DNA from: Bacillota bacterium
Lineage (GTDB): Bacteria > Bacillota > Dethiobacteria > DTU022
Reading direction: 5' to 3'
DNA: 24,552 nucleotides
Assembly (NCBI GenBank): GCA_012510625.1
Contig: JAAZHP010000060.1
Span: forward strand, 1 to 24,552
Shown piece by piece: positions 4,798 to 12,189 of the stretch (within the stretch, counting starts at the first letter, position 1; every line of letters starts with the position of its first letter). Below the pieces are notes generated by a model that ran no database searches, was not told where the DNA came from, and was given only the letters and a program-made list of their open reading frames with translations. Made by a program: the position numbers and the translations under genes.

Positions 4798-7500
4798 TTA
4801 AGGGTTCGGCACAACTTGCCAGGGCTTCAGTTCGGCCCAGTTGGCGCCGCACTTGAGATCAACCTTCAAGGGGATGTCCAGGGTGTAAGCCTGCTCCATG
4901 TCCCTCCTGATTACCGGAGCAAAAAAGTTCAGTTCGCTCTCATCTACTTCAAAGAGAAGTTCGTCATGTATCTGCAGCAGCAGCTGCGCCGTGAAGCCGC
5001 CGCCGCGGATGGTCTCAGCCACGCGCAGCATGGCCAGCTTAATAATATCGGCCGCCGAGCCCTGGATTGGAGTATTTCGGGCTATCCGCTCGGCAAAGCT
5101 GCGCCGGCCGAAATGAGATGAACGGATTTCGGGAAGGTAGCGCCGCCGGCCCAGCAGGGTGGTAACATAGCCATCCTGGCGGGCTCCTTCAATAACCCGC
5201 TGCATATATTTCCTGACCCCTTCATAGCGCTCAAAGTAGCTGTTGATATAGCTCTGCGCTTCCTGGCGGGAAGCACCGATACCCTGGGCCAGCCCGTAAT
5301 CGCTGATCCCGTAGATAATTCCGAAGTTGACCGCCTTCGCCTTCTCCCGCATTGCCGCGCTGACCTCTTCAAGGGGAACTTGAAACACTTCAGCCGCGGT
5401 GCGGCGGTGGATATCTTCATCCTTGCGGAAAGCGTCGAGCAGGATGGGGTCGCCCGAAAGGTGGGCCAGCACCCGCAGCTCGATTTGCGAATAATCGGCG
5501 GAGAGGAAAACCCGGCTGCTGCGGGAAGGGATGAAAGCCAGGCGGATGCGCCTCCCCTCCTCCAGGCGTACGGGGATGTTCTGCAAATTGGGATCGCTGC
5601 TGCTTAGACGCCCCGTGGCAGTAACGGTCTGGTTGAAGGTGGTGTAGAGCTTATTGCCGCTGCTGTCCACCAGCGGCAGCAGCCCCGATAGATAGGTCCC
5701 CTCGAGCTTGATCAGCTGGCGGTAATGCAGAATCTCGGCAACGATCTCGTGCTGCGGGGCCAGTTCGGCCAGCACCCGCGCATCAGTGGAGTAGCCGGTC
5801 TTGGTCTTGCGCACCACCGGCAGCTTTAGTTTCTCAAAGAGGATCGCCGCCAGCTGCTGCGGCGAATTAAGGTTAAAGCTCTCCCCGGCGAGAGTGTATA
5901 TTTTCGCTTCCAGGCGGTCAATGCGGCTCCGGATCTCGGCGGCAAGATCATGCAGCAGCGGCAGATCAACTGTGATCCCCTGCCGCTCCATTGCCGCCAG
6001 CTCCGCCGCCAGGGGCAGCTCCAGGTCATAGTAGAGCCGGTCCAGCGAGCGCTCTGCCAGGCCGGCGGCGAGCTTCTCCTGCAAGGAAAAAAGAGAAGCG
6101 GCCTGCGACGCCAGGATGCGGCCGCGCTGCTCCAGGTCAAGCGGCTCGCGGCGGCGGCCCCGGCCGGCAGGCTTGGCGGGCGGCAGGCCCAGGTAATCGC
6201 TTAAAAGCTCTTCCAGTTCATAACTGCCGCGGCCGGGATCGAGGAGGTACGCAGCCAGCCGGCAGTCAAAGGTAAAGGGCGGCTCTTCCAGCCCGGCATG
6301 AGTAAAAAAGCTGTAGAAGTACTTGATCTCATGGCCGATGAGGCCGCCGGAACAGCGTTTAAAAGCCTTAATAAAGAGATTCCACAGGTCGGCAGGAAGG
6401 CTAAAATCCGCCGGGTTAAGATAGTAGCAGCGCTCTTCATCAAAGGCAAAAGCCAGCAGTTCAGGGGGTTGGCGCCAGTAAGGCCTTCCCGGAGCCGTTT
6501 CCGCCAGCAAAGCCATCTTCGTCCCTTTTTCAATTCCTTTGAAAAGCGCAGCCAGCTGTGCCAGGCCGGTCACCGGTTTGCCTTGCAGCGGCGGGGCTTC
6601 GGCTGCACCTTCCGCTCCGGGAAAGAGCGCCTCCACCTTATCCACGAAGCTTTTAAATTCAAGTTCGCGAAAGAGAGCCATCAATTTCTCCCGGTCCGGG
6701 CAGGTTCGCCTGCAGCAGCCGGGGTTAAGGGACAGCGGCACATCGCGGCGGATAGTGTTTAACTCCCGTCCGGTAAAAAGCAGCTCCCGGTTTTCTTCCA
6801 AGTTCTCGCGCAATTTAGATTTTAACTGGGGCAATGAGCGGAGAATTTCTTCTATAGACCCGAAGTCTTTAAGCAGGCGCTGAGCGGTCTTGTCGCCGAT
6901 GCCGGGAATGCCGGGTATGTTGTCGGAGGGATCGCCCTTGAGAGCCTTGAAATCAACCCACTGCTCCGGTTCCAGGCCAAATCGTTCCTGCAGGTAAGCC
7001 CGGTTGCAGCGGTCAACCTGGCTTATCCCCCGCCGCGTCAGCAGCACTTCCACGGCATCGTCGACCAGTTGCAGCAGGTCCGCATCGCCGGATACCACTA
7101 CCGCCTGGAGCTGCTTCTCTCCGGCCTGCGCTGCCAGGGTGCCGATGATATCATCAGCCTCAAAACCGGGCATTTCAAAAACAGTGATCCGCATCGCTTC
7201 AAGAATTTCGCGCATCCGGGCCATCTGCTCCCCCAGCTCCGGCGGCGTTTTCTCGCGGTGGCCCTTGTAATCGGCGTAAATTTGCTGCCTGAAAGAAGGC
7301 CCGGGCGGGTCCACGGCCACGGCTATGTATTCGGGCTGTTCTTCTTCAAGCAGTTTGAACAGCATGCTTAAAAAACCGTAAATGGCGTTGGTATGCTCCC
7401 CGCGGGCGGTCTTCATCGAGGGCGGCAGCGCGTAAAAAGCGCGGTAAATTAAACTGTTACCATCAATTATGACTAACTTCTCTTTCCCTTTCTCGGCCAA
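4798..7500 (-). CDS. polA: DNA polymerase I
   Basis: With the TTG start at 7498-7500 the protein has 900 residues. An AAAGGAG ribosome binding site lies 8 bases upstream. The frame stays open for 42 more codons, but these cross the promoter and a transposase remnant, so I exclude them. The N-terminal 5'-3' exonuclease domain (about 1-290) has VIIDGNSLIYRAFYALPP and the helix-hairpin GIPGIGDKTAQ. The middle domain has lost the proofreading carboxylates: LLAETAP replaces the DxE motif and KYFYSFF lacks the Asp. The polymerase domain has motif A (SADYSQIELRVLAHLSGD), motif B (KAKAVNFGIIYG) and motif C (QIHDELLFEV). The enzyme serves Okazaki-fragment processing and excision repair, fitting its place beside mutM. 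Confidence 0.97.
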   Translation of the reverse strand: MAEKGKEKLVIIDGNSLIYRAFYALPPSMKTARGEHTNAIYGFLSMLFKLLEEEQPEYIAVAVDPPGPSFRQQIYADYKGHREKTPPELGEQMARMREILEAMRITVFEMPGFEADDIIGTLAAQAGEKQLQAVVVSGDADLLQLVDDAVEVLLTRRGISQVDRCNRAYLQERFGLEPEQWVDFKALKGDPSDNIPGIPGIGDKTAQRLLKDFGSIEEILRSLPQLKSKLRENLEENRELLFTGRELNTIRRDVPLSLNPGCCRRTCPDREKLMALFRELEFKSFVDKVEALFPGAEGAAEAPPLQGKPVTGLAQLAALFKGIEKGTKMALLAETAPGRPYWRQPPELLAFAFDEERCYYLNPADFSLPADLWNLFIKAFKRCSGGLIGHEIKYFYSFFTHAGLEEPPFTFDCRLAAYLLDPGRGSYELEELLSDYLGLPPAKPAGRGRRREPLDLEQRGRILASQAASLFSLQEKLAAGLAERSLDRLYYDLELPLAAELAAMERQGITVDLPLLHDLAAEIRSRIDRLEAKIYTLAGESFNLNSPQQLAAILFEKLKLPVVRKTKTGYSTDARVLAELAPQHEIVAEILHYRQLIKLEGTYLSGLLPLVDSSGNKLYTTFNQTVTATGRLSSSDPNLQNIPVRLEEGRRIRLAFIPSRSSRVFLSADYSQIELRVLAHLSGDPILLDAFRKDEDIHRRTAAEVFQVPLEEVSAAMREKAKAVNFGIIYGISDYGLAQGIGASRQEAQSYINSYFERYEGVRKYMQRVIEGARQDGYVTTLLGRRRYLPEIRSSHFGRRSFAERIARNTPIQGSAADIIKLAMLRVAETIRGGGFTAQLLLQIHDELLFEVDESELNFFAPVIRRDMEQAYTLDIPLKVDLKCGANWAELKPWQVVPNP

Positions 7501-7538
7501 CTCGCTATCTCCTTTGGCTCCCAGGCGGCAGGGACGGG

Positions 7539-7594
7539 TCTGAACATAAAATGGTATAGACCGCCTTCTTTTATTCCCTTGCTCGTCCTGGCAT
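7539..7594 (-). pseudogene. Decayed N-terminal fragment of an IS200/RAYT-like transposase
   Basis: An ATG at 7592-7594 has GGAGG ten bases upstream and begins MPGRAR, then hits a stop. A one-base shift continues as GIKEGGLYHFMFR, down to about 7539. This closely resembles the start of REP-associated tyrosine (Y1/IS200-like) transposases, typically MPR.AR..S.GG.YH.M.RG. Only about 20 residues survive before polA. A sigma-A-type promoter and a REP-like hairpin lie just upstream, as expected of the left end of such an element. The fragment is short, so a chance match is possible. Confidence 0.5.
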
Positions 7595-7616
7595 AAATTA
7601 GACACCTCCATTCCGA

Positions 7617-7645
7617 AGCATAGCACCCGGAAATGAAGGTGTCAA
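7617..7645 (-). promoter_or_regulatory. Sigma-A-type promoter upstream of the transposase remnant and polA
   Basis: On the minus strand there is a perfect TTGACA (7640-7645), a 17-base spacer and TATGCT (7617-7622) preceded by TGC (extended -10). It lies about 117 bases upstream of the polA TTG start and directly upstream of the ribosome binding site of the transposase remnant. It may once have driven the transposase and now supply polA. Confidence 0.6.
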
Positions 7646-7698
7646 ATGTTATGGAACCTTTATATACACTATTGTCCGCGTTCACATTGAGCCCATAA

Positions 7699-7764
7699 CG
7701 AGGTGCCGGAAAAGGCCTCCCATCACCTCAGTAAATGAGGTGCCAAGGAACTGTCCCCATGTTA
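7699..7764. repeat. REP-like element end with hairpin
   Basis: CACCTCA (7724-7730) and TGAGGTG (7736-7742) form a 7-bp stem with loop GTAAA. GAGGTGCC is present twice, near 7700 and 7737. The stem is followed by GCCAAGGAACTGTCCCC. From memory, GGACAGTTCCTTGGCACC-type sequences accompany IS200-like transposases in Firmicutes. The transposase fragment about 100 bases away supports this. The block ends at the stop codon of the small Cys-containing gene. Confidence 0.45.
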
Positions 7765-7938
7765 CCTTTGACGGCGTTTGTCCAGGTTTTGCTCCCGGCG
7801 GGGGCGGTAGCCGGAACAGTGCTGCACCGGATCCCACTCATCGCCGAATTCGACCCGGTTTAGCCTGATCCGTTCATCGTCAAGCTGACAGCGGTTTTCC
7901 CGCTGGTTCGCGCATTTTGCGCGGCAGGGTCCGTTCAA
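7762..7938 (-). CDS. Small Cys-containing hypothetical protein (58 residues)
   Basis: I do not recognise this gene. The start is a TTG at 7936-7938 with GGAGG eight bases upstream. A longer reading from 7989 would put that ribosome binding site inside the frame. The product begins MNGPCRAKCANQ and has cysteines at 5, 9, 17 and 40 (CX3CX7CX22C), which could bind a metal. It has many charged residues, an acidic middle (LDDERIRLNRVEFGDEWD) and a basic tail (NLDKRRQR). No signal peptide or membrane segment is visible. It is transcribed away from the 91-codon gene and towards polA. A REP-like hairpin follows its stop. Confidence 0.6.
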   Translation of the reverse strand: MNGPCRAKCANQRENRCQLDDERIRLNRVEFGDEWDPVQHCSGYRPRREQNLDKRRQR

Positions 7939-8032
7939 GGGTTTCACCTCCAATGGGTTTGGTAAATTTATTTTTCCCCATTGGGGCACAATAAAAGCTG
8001 GGATTAATTGCTACAGCCAGAGGGGGATGCCC

Positions 8033-8308
8033 TTGAACGCCCGCGCACAGAAATACCTCGATGAAAATTTCAGGCGGGGAAAAAATTTCCTGGCCTCGCA
8101 GGAGGAACTGCTCCATGAACTGGCCTCTACCTTTGAGGAGGAGCTCCAGGAAACTCTTGAGAGGCAGTCGCTCTTCCGCCTGGGACAGAAAATGGTCCTG
8201 CCGCAGCAGCCTCAGCTGCAGGAGCTGCTGGTCAAGCAGATCCTTTTTACCTGGGGTCTCGGCTTTGCCGTCGGCTCCGCTTCGATCAAGCAGGAGCGGC
8301 CCCGTTAA
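8033..8308 (+). CDS. Hypothetical protein, mostly helical (91 residues)
   Basis: I do not recognise this gene, one of only two on the plus strand. Codon use is coding-like, with many CTG, CAG and GAG codons. An ATG at 8027 touches the GAGGGGG ribosome binding site, whereas the TTG at 8033 sits six bases after it, so I chose TTG. The product has a highly charged, probably helical N-terminal two thirds (DENFRRGKNFLASQEELL, then FEEELQETLERQ). A short hydrophobic stretch (ILFTWGLGFAVGSA) lies near the C terminus and is too short to call a membrane span with confidence. It converges on ribH and overlaps its end by 23 bases. It diverges from the small Cys gene across about 95 bases. Confidence 0.65.
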   Translation: MNARAQKYLDENFRRGKNFLASQEELLHELASTFEEELQETLERQSLFRLGQKMVLPQQPQLQELLVKQILFTWGLGFAVGSASIKQERPR

Positions 8309-8765
8309 GACGATGGCAGAGGTCGGCCATCTCGATGGCGCTCTGCGCCGCCGCCCAGCCCTTGTTCCCCGACTTGGTGCCTGCCCGCTCGATGGCCTGC
8401 TCGAGGGTGTCGCTGGTAATAATGCCGAAAACAGTGGGAATGCCGCTGTCCAGCCCCACCTTGGCCACTCCTTTAGCCGCCTCGGAAGCAATATAGTCAA
8501 AATGGGGAGTGCTGCCGCGGATTAACGCTCCCAGGCAGATAACGGCGTCGTAACGGCCGCTCTGCGCAGCCTTCCCGGCGATGAGCGGTATCTCAAAGGC
8601 GCCGGGCACCCAGATGATATCAATCTTCTCTTCGTCGGCTTCATGGCGTTTCAAGCAGTCCAGCGCTCCGGCCAGCAGGCGGTTGGAGATAAATTCGTTG
8701 AAGCGGCTTACAACCAGGGCAAAGCGGTAGTCGCGGGCAATGAGCTGTCCTTCATAAACTTTCAT
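8286..8765 (-). CDS. ribH: 6,7-dimethyl-8-ribityllumazine synthase
   Basis: The 159-residue protein is full length for lumazine synthase, which condenses dihydroxybutanone phosphate with the ribitylaminouracil intermediate; the product is then dismutated by RibE. Family motifs are VVSRFNEFISNRLLAGA (N-terminal substrate region), VPGAFEIPL and LGALIRGSTPHFDYIASE. The last contains the catalytic-region His next to Arg-Gly-Ser-Thr. TVFGIITSDTLEQAIERAG follows. The ATG has GGAGG eight bases upstream. It is the last gene of the rib operon, 103 bases after ribBA. That gap holds an imperfect GC hairpin but no U-tract. Its 3' end overlaps the convergent plus-strand gene. Confidence 0.97.
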   Translation of the reverse strand: MKVYEGQLIARDYRFALVVSRFNEFISNRLLAGALDCLKRHEADEEKIDIIWVPGAFEIPLIAGKAAQSGRYDAVICLGALIRGSTPHFDYIASEAAKGVAKVGLDSGIPTVFGIITSDTLEQAIERAGTKSGNKGWAAAQSAIEMADLCHRLNGAAPA

Positions 8766-8868
8766 TGAAAGCGCCTCCTAAAGGTTCTTAATTTCATTGA
8801 TGCCGGCGCGGCGGCGAACGCAGTTCGTCCCCGCTTCCGGGCTGTAAGAAAAACTTGCCCTCACCTTG

Positions 8869-10074
8869 CTATTCCGCCAGGTGAAGCAGGTGGCCCAGCT
8901 TATGCTTTTTCGTGGCCAGATATTTAGAATTGTAGCTGCCGGGCGGGATCTCCAGGGGAACCCGCTCCACGATTTTCAAGCCGTGACCCTCAAGGCCCTT
9001 CACCTTGCGGGGATTGTTGGTTAGAAGTCGGATCTGGCGCACTCCCAGGTCCGCCAGGATCTGCGCGCCGATCCCGTAATCGCGCAGGTCAGCCGGGAAG
9101 CCGAGAGCTTCGTTGGCCTCGACGGTATCCTTGTTCTCTTCATCCTGGATTTCGTATGCGCGCAGCTTGTTCAGCAGGCCAATCCCCCGCCCCTCCTGGC
9201 GCATGTAGAGCAGCACCCCGCTGCCGTTTTCCTCGATCTGTTTCATCGCCTGGCGCAGCTGGTTGCCGCAGTCGCAGCGCAGCGAGCCGAGCACATCCCC
9301 GGTAAGGCACTGGGAGTGAACCCGCACCAGTACGGGCTGCGCGGGGTCAATCTCACCTTTGACCAGGGCCAGGTGGGTATGACCGTCAACGCTGTTCTCA
9401 TAAGCAATAAGGCGGAAATTGCCGTAAGCGGTGGGCAGGTTGGCGCGGGCTGAGCGCCAGACCAGCTTCTCTTTCTTCAAGCGGTACTGGATCAGGTCGG
9501 CTATGGTAATAAAATTTAAGCCGTGCTGCCTGCAGAATTCTTCCAGCTGGGGGACGCGGGCCATGGTCCCGTCTTCATTTAAAATTTCACAGAGCACACC
9601 CGCCGGCGGCAGCCCGGCCAGCTTGGCCAGGTCCACCGCCGCCTCGGTATGGCCCGCCCGGCGGAGCACCCCCCCCTCCCTGGCCTGCAGGGGAAAGACA
9701 TGCCCCGGACGGCGCAGATCCGCCGGCCCGGTCGCGGGATCGATGAGGGCACGGATTGTTTCCGCCCTCTCAAAGGCGGAGATGCCCGTAGTCACGGTAG
9801 CGGCATCCACGGAGACGGTAAAGGCGGTCTGGTGAGCATCAGTATTATGTGAAACCATCTGGGGCAGATCAAGCTGCTCCAGCCGTTCGGTGGTCAGGGG
9901 AACGCAGAGCAGGCCGCAGCCGTGGCGGATCATGAAGTTGATCGCTTCCGGAGAAACCTTCGCCGCGGCCATGATCAGATCGCCTTCGTTTTCCCGGTCT
10001 TCATCATCGACCACCACGACCATCCGCCCCGCTTTTATATCGGCAATGGCTTCTTCAATAGTGTTAAATGGCAT
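8869..10074 (-). CDS. ribBA: Bifunctional dihydroxybutanone-phosphate synthase / GTP cyclohydrolase II
   Basis: The 401-residue fusion supplies both precursors of riboflavin. The N-terminal RibB half (about 1-200) makes 3,4-dihydroxy-2-butanone 4-phosphate from ribulose 5-phosphate and has the acidic metal site DDEDRENEGD. The C-terminal RibA half opens GTP. Its zinc cysteines are in SQCLTGDVLGSLRCDCGNQL, and RQEGRGIGLLNKL and LLTNNPRKVKGLEGHG carry nucleotide-binding and catalytic residues. Both halves look intact. The ATG has AGGAGG eight bases upstream. It lies 20 bases after ribE within the FMN-riboswitch-controlled operon. Confidence 0.98.
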   Translation of the reverse strand: MPFNTIEEAIADIKAGRMVVVVDDEDRENEGDLIMAAAKVSPEAINFMIRHGCGLLCVPLTTERLEQLDLPQMVSHNTDAHQTAFTVSVDAATVTTGISAFERAETIRALIDPATGPADLRRPGHVFPLQAREGGVLRRAGHTEAAVDLAKLAGLPPAGVLCEILNEDGTMARVPQLEEFCRQHGLNFITIADLIQYRLKKEKLVWRSARANLPTAYGNFRLIAYENSVDGHTHLALVKGEIDPAQPVLVRVHSQCLTGDVLGSLRCDCGNQLRQAMKQIEENGSGVLLYMRQEGRGIGLLNKLRAYEIQDEENKDTVEANEALGFPADLRDYGIGAQILADLGVRQIRLLTNNPRKVKGLEGHGLKIVERVPLEIPPGSYNSKYLATKKHKLGHLLHLAE

Positions 10075-10094
10075 CCTATAATCCTCCTATAGCT

Positions 10095-10754
10095 TTAAAT
10101 AAAGCCCTTCTCCTCCAGAAAGGCGGCGTTAAGCTTCTCTCTGCTTTCCATTTTTACGGCCGCATGGGGCTGCAGCAGCTTTTCCACGTATTTGCCGATG
10201 AGGTCAACCTCTATATTGACCGCATCACCGATCTTTCTCCAGCCCAAAGTGGTCCGCTCCGCGGTCAGCGGAATGAGGGAGACGCTGAATCCGTCCCGGT
10301 CGAGGCCGGCGACAGTCAGGCTGACCCCGTCCACGGCAATGGAGCCTTTGGGGATGATATATCGCATCAGCTCCGGCGGGATCTTGAACCGTAAAATGAT
10401 GGCGTTCCCTTCGGGGCGCCGCTGCGCGAGCTGCCCGGTGGCGTCAATATGGCCGCTGACCAGGTGCCCCCCCAGGCGCCCGCCCAGGGGCAGGGCCCGC
10501 TCCAGGTTCAGCGGCTCTCCCGGACGGACATCTCCCAGGTTGGTCTTGCGCAGCGTCTCGGGCATCACCACGGCGCTGAAATTCTTCTCCGAAATCCCCG
10601 TTGCCGTCAGGCAGACTCCGTTCACGGCGATGCTGTCTCCTTCGCCCAAGCCTTCGAGCAGCGCCTGCCCGGCGGAAATGATCAACCGCGCTCCGCCGCG
10701 GTAACTTTCGCGGGCCTGAAGGCGCCCCAGGGTCTCCACCAAACCGGTAAACAC
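10095..10754 (-). CDS. ribE: Riboflavin synthase alpha subunit
   Basis: The 219-residue protein has the two tandem lumazine-binding barrels of riboflavin synthase, which dismutates two lumazines into riboflavin and ribitylaminouracil. It starts with the nearly invariant MFTGLVE. SIAVNGVCLTATG in the first repeat is echoed by SIAVDGVSLTVAG in the second. VSGHIDATGQL lies between the repeats. The start is GTG with GGGGGAGG ten bases upstream, and the ribD stop is three bases away, so the two are translationally close. The symbol ribE follows the E. coli-style name; the B. subtilis literature also uses ribB or ribC for homologues. Confidence 0.97.
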   Translation of the reverse strand: MFTGLVETLGRLQARESYRGGARLIISAGQALLEGLGEGDSIAVNGVCLTATGISEKNFSAVVMPETLRKTNLGDVRPGEPLNLERALPLGGRLGGHLVSGHIDATGQLAQRRPEGNAIILRFKIPPELMRYIIPKGSIAVDGVSLTVAGLDRDGFSVSLIPLTAERTTLGWRKIGDAVNIEVDLIGKYVEKLLQPHAAVKMESREKLNAAFLEEKGFI

Positions 10755-10757
10755 TGC

Positions 10758-11894
10758 TTAGAAACCTCCCCCTTTTTCAGCATTCCTCTTTTCCGGCGCC
10801 AGGGGATAGCCGATGAGAAGCAGATCGCCGTCATACTGCTTAATCTCCATATCCTTCAGGCGCCAGGCCTCTTCCAGGCGCGCTACACCCGCCCCCTCGA
10901 AAGAGGTGGGGCTCTCCCGCCCCCCGATAATGAGCGGGGCCATGAAAAGCATGAGCTTGTCGACCAGGCCCGCTTCCAGCAGGCTGTAGTTCAGATTGCC
11001 GCCTCCCTCCACCATGAGCTGGCAGACTCCCCGCTCCCCCAGCTTGCGCATCAGCGCGTCCAGGTCGACCCGCCCTTCGCGCCCGGGCAGCAGGAGAATT
11101 TCCACCCCTTTCTCCTCCAGGGCCCGCAGTTTGTCCGCCGGCGCGGCGGGGGTAACTGCCAGGAGAGTGGCGGCGCGCGAGGCGGAGTTGATCACACGGG
11201 CATCGAGCGGCAGCCGGGCCCGGCTGTCCACGATCACCCGCAGCGGGTCCCTGCCGCCGCCTCCTTCCAGGCGGGCGGTAAGAAGGGGATCATCCCGCAG
11301 CACCGTGTCAATGCCCACGGCAATGGCGTCGCTGTTGTGGCGCAGGCGGTGGACAAATGCGCGGGCTTTCTCGCCGGTTATCCAGCGCGAGCGCCCGGTG
11401 CGGGTGGCCGTCTTTCCATCGGCGGTAACCGCGGTCTTGACAATGACAAAGGGGCGGCCCGTAGTAATGAACTTGACATATACTTCGTTCAGCCGGAGAG
11501 CTTTCTCTTCAAGGACGCCGCGCTTTAGCTCGATCCCCGCCTCGGCGAGCTTCCGGAAGCCTTTCCCGGCTACGAGAGGATTGGGATCTTCCATCGCCGC
11601 CACCACCCGGCTAATTCCCGCGCGGATGATAGCATCGGCGCAGGGCCCGGTCCGGCCCCTGTGGGCACAGGGCTCCAGGTTTACGTAAAGCACCGCGCCG
11701 CGGGCCTTTTCACCGGCCTGCCGCAGGGCGGCCACCTCTGCATGCGGCCCTCCCGGGGCCTGGTGGTAGCCGGTCCCAACTATCTTTCCGTCGCGCACCA
11801 CCACCGCGCCCACCATGGGATTGGGACTGGTTGAGCCCCGGCCCCGTCGAGCCAGATCCAGGGCAATCCACATAAAGCGCTCATCAATATCCAA
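10758..11894 (-). CDS. ribD: Bifunctional riboflavin biosynthesis deaminase/reductase
   Basis: The 378-residue protein carries out the second and third steps of the pyrimidine branch. The N-terminal cytidine-deaminase-like domain has the zinc motif HAEVAAL and PCAHRGRTGPCADAI, plus the opening TSPNPMVGAVVV. The C-terminal NADPH-dependent reductase domain (about 150-370) has KTAVTADGKTAT and VEGGGNL. The start is TTG, with GGAGTGAGAG upstream. The predicted N terminus MDIDERFMWIALDLARRG aligns with typical RibD starts, whereas the internal ATG at codon 8 would cut the first helix. It is the first gene of the operon and lies about 30 bases after the riboswitch terminator. Confidence 0.96.
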   Translation of the reverse strand: MDIDERFMWIALDLARRGRGSTSPNPMVGAVVVRDGKIVGTGYHQAPGGPHAEVAALRQAGEKARGAVLYVNLEPCAHRGRTGPCADAIIRAGISRVVAAMEDPNPLVAGKGFRKLAEAGIELKRGVLEEKALRLNEVYVKFITTGRPFVIVKTAVTADGKTATRTGRSRWITGEKARAFVHRLRHNSDAIAVGIDTVLRDDPLLTARLEGGGGRDPLRVIVDSRARLPLDARVINSASRAATLLAVTPAAPADKLRALEEKGVEILLLPGREGRVDLDALMRKLGERGVCQLMVEGGGNLNYSLLEAGLVDKLMLFMAPLIIGGRESPTSFEGAGVARLEEAWRLKDMEIKQYDGDLLLIGYPLAPEKRNAEKGGGF

Positions 11895-11927
11895 AAATCT
11901 CTCACTCCGGGTTATTATTTCCTGGGC

Positions 11928-11964
11928 AAAGAAAAAACCCTGTTCGAAAAATGCTTCAGGGTTT
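11928..11964 (-). terminator. Intrinsic terminator of the FMN riboswitch (expression platform)
   Basis: On the minus strand AAACCCTG pairs perfectly with CAGGGTTT around a 14-base loop. The stem is followed by a U-rich run (TTTTTTCTTT). It stands between the aptamer and ribD, so FMN binding is expected to favour this stem and stop transcription. I could not confidently define the competing antiterminator. Confidence 0.85.
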
Positions 11965-11998
11965 ATTCGGGGGACAAAGGTTACAATTTACCGCCGTC

Positions 11999-12135
11999 TC
12001 TTCTCCCCTCCAGACTATACTGTCGGCCCCGGAATCGCACCGGGTCGGCCACATGGGCTCGCGGGCTAGCCCCTCGGGGCATTACCGCCGGTTCGGAATT
12101 GGCAGGATTGCTCCCACCTCACCGGACCCCGAAGA
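11999..12135 (-). promoter_or_regulatory. FMN riboswitch (RFN element)
   Basis: The minus strand carries the conserved RFN blocks in order: TCTTCGGGG; a GGTGAGG-like segment; ACCGGCGGT; AGCCCGCGAGC; GCCGACCCGGTGCGATTCCG; GGGCCGACAGTATAGTCTGG; and a closing GGGGAGAAGA. The outer TCTTC (12131-12135) and GAAGA (11999-12003) pair as stem P1. The aptamer binds flavin mononucleotide and controls the ribD-ribE-ribBA-ribH operon by premature termination. Confidence 0.97.
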
Positions 12136-12160
12136 AAACGGTATTTATTTTCTTTTTTGT

Positions 12161-12189
12161 ATTATAGCATATCCAGCAATACCTTTAAA
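12161..12189 (-). promoter_or_regulatory. Sigma-A promoter of the rib operon
   Basis: On the minus strand TATAAT (12161-12166) is preceded by TGC, forming an extended -10. Seventeen bases upstream is TTTAAA (12184-12189), a moderate -35. Transcription would begin just before the riboswitch. The -35 overlaps the stop codon of rpe, so this promoter is embedded at the end of the preceding gene. Confidence 0.75.

Noticed and set aside
7501..7626. 42-codon N-terminal extension of polA
   Set aside because: It would overlap the -10 box and the transposase remnant. The AAAGGAG-TTG at 7500 gives the normal Pol I N terminus.
7880..8500. 206-codon minus-strand frame crossing the 91-codon gene and ribH
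   Set aside because: It overlaps ribH in another frame and has low-complexity Arg/Pro/Ser content and no credible ribosome binding site.
8766..8868. Hairpin between ribBA and ribH as a terminator
   Set aside because: CGAAC/GTTCG with flanking GC pairs can fold, but no U-tract follows and ribH has no clear promoter of its own.
10449..11528. 359-codon open frame on the plus strand
   Set aside because: It lies wholly antisense to ribE and ribD, both certain by motif, has no recognisable domain, and is a GC-rich shadow frame.
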